Positions 58,318 to 64,000 of a stretch of 64,000 nt of DNA are shown here, in pieces; position 1 is the first letter of the stretch; each line of letters begins with the position of its first letter. A model generated the notes under the pieces. The model was not told the DNA's origin. It ran no database searches and worked only from the letters and a program-made list of their open reading frames with translations. The stretch is from Nageia nagi (taxonomy: Eukaryota > Pinophyta). A program made the position numbers and the translations under genes. The stretch lies in assembly GCA_050084985.1 (NCBI GenBank), contig JBITNC010000002.1:15066001-15130000 (forward strand), read 5' to 3'.

Positions 58318-58830
58318 ATGATACACTCTAAGGAACAAAAACACAAAGGATCCTTAGTTGGGAAATTAACAAGCGCAAGACTGAACATACCTCAAAATCA
58401 CAACCCAAAGGATTTCCTTCTTTTCAAATTTAATTTCAATTTTGATATGGAGTTAGTTCTCCGAAGGGGACCTTGGTTTTTTTGGAAAGAAAGGATCGTA
58501 CCAAAGAAAATGGTACAAATGATTTCATCTGAAAAAGGAAAATGTTTCCTCCACCCCAATCTGGATCCAACTTCCAAAGCTATAAATCGAATTTTGGAAT
58601 GTGAACTTCATCATAGGGATCACTAAATCAATAGGCACTCTAATCACAATCAACAATGAACAAATCTCAACTCCTTACAACAAGATTTTGAAGACCTTCC
58701 AAGTAAAATTATCATAAGCTCCTCTAATGGAGAATGGAAACAAAAAATCGTATATGAACATCTAATTCCCAAATGCACAACTTGCAGAATTGACGAGCAC
58801 ACAAGGATTTTCTAGATCGAGTCAAAAAAA
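58318..58830 (+). pseudogene. LINE ORF1 fragment (DUF4283 and zinc-knuckle start)
   Basis: The frame reads GSLVGKLTSARLNIP, then FLLFKFNFNFDMELVL, then RRGPWFFWKERIVPKKM. This is the DUF4283 order with the GPWFF block well kept. After stops, KQKIVYEHLIPKCTTC near 58,750-58,790 matches the segment leading to the zinc knuckle ('V.YE.(L/I)P..C..C'). This is a second, independent LINE ORF1 relic and longer than the one at 51,483. Confidence 0.78.
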
Positions 58831-59310
58831 AAAGTCTTCAAAATGTGATATTATTCTCTTCATGTCGAAGAGCTCTCCATCAGCTTCCCAATGCCTTCAA
58901 TGATTTGAAAGTCCAATCAAGAATGGACGATTTATCGAGGTTTGAAGGTTTTAATAAATAATAATTAAAGATTATTATTTATTATTATTTAAAAGATATT
59001 TATTTTGAAAATTGCCAAATGGTTTCATTTTCCTCCATTATATCAAATACCATTTTAAGATTAAAATGGGATTCAAATATCCACTTGGAGTGGATGAGTC
59101 AACCTATCAGGTGGTCAACTACAATCATTAAGGGGCCACTTATTAAAATGTGTGAAAGGATTAGGATTAAAGGTTTAAGGTCTAAGGTTAAATATTTAGG
59201 GTTTAAGGTCCAACGTGGAGAAAGGGACCAGGTAAATCAAGACTAATTTAAGTAAAGTTCTCCAATTCAGCATTCTCTTCTATGCACATTGTTCTAAATG
59301 GGCCCACCTA
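58831..59310. other. spacer, nothing recognised
   Basis: The 59,150-59,215 part has GGTTTAAGG/GGGTTTAAGG-type short repeats. No coding similarity was seen. Confidence 0.4.
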
Positions 59311-59513
59311 TGTTAGGATCCCACATCCTAACATTTAATTATTAGTGGTAGTATAGTTGTTTGGTATATAGGCTTGTAATGTAAACCGTTGTATTTGTTT
59401 TACAATTAAAACTACCATTGTGTAATGCTTAAATATTTTGAACCATCAACCTTTGTAAGTTGTTTGATTGATTTGAGGTAGAGTTAGGGAAGTAATGCTA
59501 TAAATATATGTTC
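59311..59513 (+). repeat. gypsy-type LTR, left copy, interrupted
   Basis: It starts TGTTAGGATC and is homologous to 60,046-60,260 (shared TATAGTTGTTTGGTATATAG, then GGCTTGTAATGT, TTTGTAAGTTGTT and GCTATAAATAT). The copy stops at its TATA box, where a GC-rich insertion begins. Confidence 0.75.
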
Positions 59514-59826
59514 CCCCTGGTATTCACAAAGAGCCCACATGGCCCCTAGGGCATTCCTAGGAACATCTGGGCCATTCCCCAAAAACAGGGAACACCCAAA
59601 AAATTGTTCCCCAAGGCATACTCGCATTCTCAAAATGGAAGCATTCCCCTTGGCGTTCCCAAAGAGCCCATAAGAAGGGAAAGGTTCCTCCCTCCCCTAG
59701 GGCATTCCTGGGAACATCTGGGCCCCTCCCGAAAAACATAGAATGCCCAAAAAGCATTCCCCAAGGCCTTCCCAAAATGAGGGAATGTCGGGAATGCATT
59801 CTCATGGAATCTTGGTACAAACATAG
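59514..59826. mobile_element. GC-rich insertion with internal duplication, possibly hAT-derived
   Basis: This ~313-bp block is much richer in G/C than its surroundings. It holds two ~135-bp diverged tandem units (from about 59,526 and 59,659), both with AAAGAGCCCA, CCCCTAGGGCATTCCT and GGAACATCTGGGCC. Its right end, reverse-complemented, has GAGAATGCATTCCC, which resembles the subterminal GGGAATGCGTTCTC of the hAT relic at 47,440-47,460. No coding capacity. Confidence 0.45.
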
Positions 59827-59847
59827 TTATCTGACTTTACAAAGGAT

Positions 59848-60045
59848 GACTCTTTAGTGGAGGAACCCCAAGCAATCTTGGAATGATGCACCCACCAACT
59901 TCACAATCACACCATTGCCAAATTTCTTATTCGATGGTGTGGATAAGCACCCAAAGATGCTTTCTTGGGAAGTACTTCATCAGCTTTAGCAACAATCTCC
60001 CCAGTTTCAACTTTGATGACAAAGCTTTTTCCAGGAGGGCTAGCA
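59848..60045 (+). pseudogene. gypsy polyprotein C-terminus (chromodomain region)
   Basis: With one stop and frameshifts the frames read VEEPQAILE, AKFLIRW and PKDASWEVLHQL, then LPSFNFDDKAF. This is the order of the C-terminal chromodomain-like end of Ty3/gypsy chromovirus integrase ('P..ILD', 'V.W..LP...ATWE', 'FP.FNLEDKV'). The adjacent position right before an LTR agrees with this. The rest of the element is missing. Confidence 0.7.
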
Positions 60046-60345
60046 TGTTAGGATCCATTATTAGTAGTAGTATAGTTGTTTGGTATATAGGCTTGTAATG
60101 TGAACCATCGTATTTGTTTTGTGATGTGAACCATTAGATTTGTTTTGTGGTGTGAACAACTATTTTGTAATACTCAAATACTTTGAACAGTCGACCTTTG
60201 TAAGTTGTTGGATTAACTTGGGCTAGAGTTAACGTAGTATTGCTATAAATATGAGGGGAAGAGATGGTATCTTGGAGAAAGTATTTTTCCTTTGAAGTTG
60301 TAACAAGTAAGCCCCTTGAAGCGGCCTCCAATTCTCATTGTTATT
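60046..60345 (+). repeat. gypsy-type 3' LTR
   Basis: It begins TGTTAGGATCC directly after a purine-rich stretch (CCAGGAGGGCTAGCA) and contains GCTATAAATATGAGG. It repeats the sequence of 59,311-59,513. The right end is approximate. Confidence 0.7.
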
Positions 60346-60489
60346 TCAACAAATTTATCTTATTGCAAATCGTCTTATTTTATTTGATATGCTTTGTTTA
60401 ATTTGAAGCTATGTTGGTATACTCTATTTTAGCTAATTTTAATAGGTGTTTATGTTGGTATTTTGAATTAGTTCCTTTAGGGTCTTAAC

Positions 60490-61083
60490 AACCTAGGTGA
60501 ATTCAAAATTAAATTTGTGAATCCTTTAAAAAGCACACTCCCAAATGCTCATTTTGGAAAAGAAAAAGTTCATAAGCAATCATCATCAAGATCATAAGAA
60601 GAAAACAATAGTGTAAGAAAATCTTCAATTATCACAACAAATATCATCAAAACCATTAAGCAGCCAAAGGAGAAAAGGATGAGCTAAAATGGCCATGTAG
60701 GCCAAGAACATGCAATATTCTAGCACCCACGCCCAAAACACCCAATGCTCTAGCACCATAGTCCTAGAATACGAACACTATGGTCTCAACCCTCAACAAC
60801 AACCACAATTGAACTAGGTCATTCCCAAATGTCTACATATCAATTCTAGCATCATCCTAGCAAAAACATCTTCAAAATTGTCATTTACAAGATCATCTTC
60901 AAGATTATCATTTTTTAAATTATCTACACAAATATCCAAAATCAATGCAACTAGGGTTCACCCTCCAAGAACACAATCCTAGTTGTTAGATCCTATACGA
61001 CATTTAGCTATTAATCAACTTTCATTTTTCAGATATGATAAATGTGCATGTTTTAATACTTTGTTATTATTTTTGTGTCTACA
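60490..61083 (+). repeat. LTR-like repeat R1, copy 3 (opposite orientation)
   Basis: Reverse-complemented it matches copies 1 and 2; on + it reads TTTGTGAATCCTTTAAAAAG, then CAAATGCTCATTTT, and ends GTTAGATCC, TATTAATC and TTTTTGTGTCTACA. The end GTGTCTACA at 61,075-61,083 supports the terminus inferred from copy 1. Confidence 0.65.
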
Positions 61084-62187
61084 AATTGGTGAAATCAACT
61101 CTTTGTATTATTTTCCGCCAAAACACTTAGATCTTTGGTGGACCAAATATTTTCAAATGCATGAAAAAGGCAGCGATTGACCATTGCCTAGAAAGTAATC
61201 ATGGAAGATGTTACTTTTTATCCAATGCAATTTAATATTATTATTATGGTAATATGTTTATATTAGACATATGATTGCATATTGTATGAAGAAGAAATGG
61301 TGAATCTTCGTGCCACTTCAAGAATGAAAAAGAAAACATAATATTGCATTTGTGTATGTCATGTTGAATGATGGTAGAAATTTTATTTTTCTTTAACATA
61401 AATATATTATTTTCTATTAATTGGCTAAAGACATATAAAGTCAAGCTTAATATGACGTTTCTTTTTTAATGCATAGAAAGATTTAATGGGTTGAAACATG
61501 TGATCTTGAGTATTAAAAGCTAAATGAGAACTCGGTGCTATGATGGTGGCTTGACCCTACTTACATCTCTCTAAGGAAGCTTAGGTTAGTCAATTGGAGA
61601 AAGCTTTTATGAGAAAGTGTAAGACTATGGAAGTCATAAATATCTTTTATGATTGAAAAAGATAGAATTGTATTTGATAGGTTGAAAGAAAAAAAAATTT
61701 ACTATGGTTCATATTTTTAGAACTCTCAAAATAAATCTCATTATTTGTATTACAAATGTTTCAATTTATTAACTTGATTAGATAAAATGATTTGATACAC
61801 ATGTACTTTAGAGATTCTAAGAAAAATTTTGGGTTTTGATTGTGAGGATCATTAACATTGAACTCTAACAATCCTAAAACCTTTTCTTCAACCCTAGGTT
61901 TTTGGTGAGATCACTATTTTGGAAAGCCTTTTATGAAAAATGACCCCAAAGCAAAAAGCAAAAGCTCATATGACAGAAGCATAACAAAGACATCCTGAAA
62001 AAACACATCAACTCGCTCTAGAATAACAAACGAAAATGCCAACATTCTTAAACTCTAGAGCCAAAATGCCAAATTTCTAGAACAGTAAAACCAAACCGCC
62101 AACATTTTGGGATTCCCATCCCACATCTAGATCAAAGCTGAAAGGCATAAATTCAATCACAACTAAAAATGTCAGCATGTATCAAAC
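61084..62187. other. AT-rich DNA, nothing recognised
   Basis: No domain-like frame, repeat end or RNA gene was noticed. Confidence 0.5.
62180..62187. repeat. 8-bp target-site duplication, left copy
   Basis: TATCAAAC directly precedes the hAT-like element; TTTCAAAC (7 of 8 identical) directly follows it. Confidence 0.6.
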
Positions 62188-63050
62188 CATAGTTGTTAGG
62201 CTCAGACTTGCTGAGGTCCCCTCGAGGCTTGGACTCGGGACTTGGAAAAAAACCACGGTTGAACTCAGAAAAAAGAAGAAATTATATATATTTTCACTGG
62301 CAACATGAGTTTTTTCAATTGCATATTACTTATTATTGTTATGAGTGTCATCTAGAAGCCTAATTAATCAACATCAACATTGTACAATTTACAATATACA
62401 CAATTACAAATAAGAAATGGCGAATACGAAGAAGCATATTTTGTATTCATCATAATATTAAAACTTCACAATACAAAATGTGCCTATGATGGTTGCAAAA
62501 TACAAAAACCTTAGTTACGCTATTGCCAATTTTAATTTTTTATCAAACAATCATAAATTTACAAAATCCCACAGCTTATTTTTAATATTTATCAAATGAA
62601 AAGTAAAAAGCAAAACCCCCAAAATAATGTTCAGAGCAAGCAAAATGGAAAACAAACCAAGCAAAAGAATGTAAAAGATAGAGAAATTATTTTATTTACT
62701 TCAATTCTTCAAGTTGTTGGTGTGCTAGTGTCACTTGGTGGGTGTTAGATTCTTCCCAACTCAAAGAAAATCCATTCTAATGGAGAGATCATTTTTTGGC
62801 TATAAAATGCATCTTGCCCTCTCTTTCACCTTTCTCCTAGTAGCTGCAAACTAAAAAATGGCAAATGAGGGTGCTTAAGTTTTTAAGTCACTTCTTTTTT
62901 CCTAAATATGGCCATTCCGACAGTCGAGACTCGCCCAAACTTGTCAAACTCACTGAGACTTGCCAAGTCCAAGTGATCTAGATTCACAAAGGCCTACTCG
63001 AGACTCAAACTCACGATTTCTGGCAAGTTCCAATGATTCTGACTACAATG
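62188..63050. mobile_element. non-autonomous hAT-like element, 863 bp
   Basis: The ends are imperfect inverted repeats: CATAGTTGTTAG at the left and, reverse-complemented, CATTGTAGTCAG at the right (9 of 12 identical). They continue into GACTTG/ACTCG-rich subterminal repeats on both sides (62,200-62,240 and 62,920-63,010). The 8-bp duplication length is typical of hAT. The interior is AT-rich and non-coding. Confidence 0.65.
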
Positions 63051-63058
63051 TTTCAAAC
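63051..63058. repeat. 8-bp target-site duplication, right copy
   Basis: TTTCAAAC follows the element end; it differs from the left copy at one position. Confidence 0.6.
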
Positions 63059-63119
63059 CAAAGTACAATCTCGAGAGGGGTAAAGAGAAAAATTTCATAG
63101 AAGAGCATTTAGCATTAAA

Positions 63120-63527
63120 ATGGCACAATTTGTCAATAACTTCGATCAACAGACATTTGTAGATGAGGAAAACCATAATGATAGCTATGATACACTCCAA
63201 ATCCTTTCCCATGATTTTGATCCATATTTCAATGATAATGCACTTGATGACTTGAATAACCAATTTTCCCACTTGTTCAATGATGAAAGCAAAACAGTAT
63301 ATCCTAGCTCCCTTGATTCATCCAAAATTGAATGGTGTAATCCTTATGATGAAACTTGCAATGCTAATAATAATTGTCTTCATGAAAAATCTTGTTTAAG
63401 CAAAGGTCCTATGATGAGGATACACTTGCAAGGCTTGGATATCACAATTATCACACAAAGGTATGAATTATGTCCATCTCTCTACACAATGACACCATTC
63501 CTATGGTATACAAATCATCTACCATGA
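63120..63527 (+). CDS. unidentified acidic 135-codon ORF
   Basis: ATG at 63,120 opens a 135-codon frame ending at a stop at 63,525-63,527. The first ~75 residues are very acidic and Asn/Asp/Phe-rich (FDQQTFVDEENHNDSYD, FDPYFNDNALDDLNNQFSHLF). A Cys-containing middle follows (EWCNPYDETCNANNNC, SCLSKGPMMRIHLQ), then YELCPSLYTMTPFLWY. There is no signal peptide or membrane segment. The composition is not that of random AT-rich DNA. It may be the N-terminal ORF of an uncharacterised retroelement or a small gene exon. I do not recognise the family. Confidence 0.35.
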   Translation: MAQFVNNFDQQTFVDEENHNDSYDTLQILSHDFDPYFNDNALDDLNNQFSHLFNDESKTVYPSSLDSSKIEWCNPYDETCNANNNCLHEKSCLSKGPMMRIHLQGLDITIITQRYELCPSLYTMTPFLWYTNHLP

Positions 63528-64000
63528 ACAATACATATTATCCACTGTTGCACAACATAAGGTACATTTTCTCAAAATTCCCATTATCTTTCGTACTATT
63601 AATTTTGCATAGCTTCCACTTGCATTTTCATGGTTGGAATAGTTGCATGTTTGTATTTTTCAAACCTAGCTTAAGTACATAGCTAGCCTCTTGTTCCATG
63701 CATAGCTTGTTCAATGTTTATTGTTCTCTAGTTATCCCAATAATCGCTCAATTTCTCCCTCATCCGCACACTTGCCTTTGATTTCAGATTTTGCTCATCA
63801 TTAGGAGGAGCTCTTGAACTTTCTTTGATTTTTATCATTTGCTTCTTCTTTTCGCTGGCCAACTTTTCTCTTTGGCTTTATGATTTACATTGATTTGCTT
63901 ATTTATTCTAATGAAACCATGTTTATTGCACAATCAAAGTAACTAAGTTCAATGTTGAACAACTCATTGTAGTAATGTTTTTGGTTCGATCGTGAGACAA
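63528..64000. other. window end, no feature recognised
   Basis: The sequence is AT- and T-rich; a following hydrophobic frame (63,470-63,682) overlaps the end of the acidic ORF and is not credible. Confidence 0.4.

Noticed and set aside
59557-59824. 87- and 64-codon frames on - in the GC-rich block
   Set aside because: Two overlapping frames come from the 135-bp tandem duplication (both repeat the same Gly/Pro-rich words); there is no domain.

Overview
The window looks like nuclear DNA of a large-genome seed plant, most likely a gymnosperm (conifer-like). The reasons are low gene density, AT-rich sequence full of decayed Ty1/copia, Ty3/gypsy, LINE and hAT remnants, and one gene whose two visible exons are about 19.2 kb apart. 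The species cannot be named from the sequence alone.

Only two host genes are well supported. A short single-exon AP2/ERF transcription factor of the DREB2 (A-2) type lies on the + strand at 3979-4638. The 3' end of an F-box/FIST-domain gene (At5g63520-like) lies on the - strand. Its terminal exon is 28079-28544 and its penultimate exon is 47737-47849. The two exons join in frame across a 19,192-bp intron with standard splice sites. Exons further 5' were not found and may lie beyond 64,000.

Layout: 1-3400 is AT-rich and apparently empty. 3400-4640 is a GC-richer island with the DREB2 gene. 7560-9190 is an old antisense LINE reverse-transcriptase relic split by a 603-bp LINE insertion with a perfect 16-bp target-site duplication. 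13,140-26,672 is a cluster of one copia family: a fragment (C), a 5'-half element on + (A) and a near-complete but diverged element on - (B), facing each other. 28,545-47,736 is the FIST intron. It holds a complete non-autonomous LTR element with only a gag-like ORF (29,857-33,490, 5-bp target-site duplication), a long-LTR copia element (D), a copia relic (E) split by an LTR-like repeat, a hAT transposase pseudogene with spliceosomal introns, and a 42-bp-arm hairpin. 47,850-64,000 holds LINE ORF1 and RT scraps, further copies of the LTR-like repeat (R1), a chromovirus-type gypsy 3' end, a hAT-like non-autonomous element with a near-perfect 8-bp target-site duplication, and one unassigned 135-codon ORF.

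The two host genes show no functional link. The window is mainly a record of nested transposition. Its best leads are the giant TE-filled intron, the gag-only LTR element, the hairpin in the intron and the tRNA-Ala-like segment in a copia leader.
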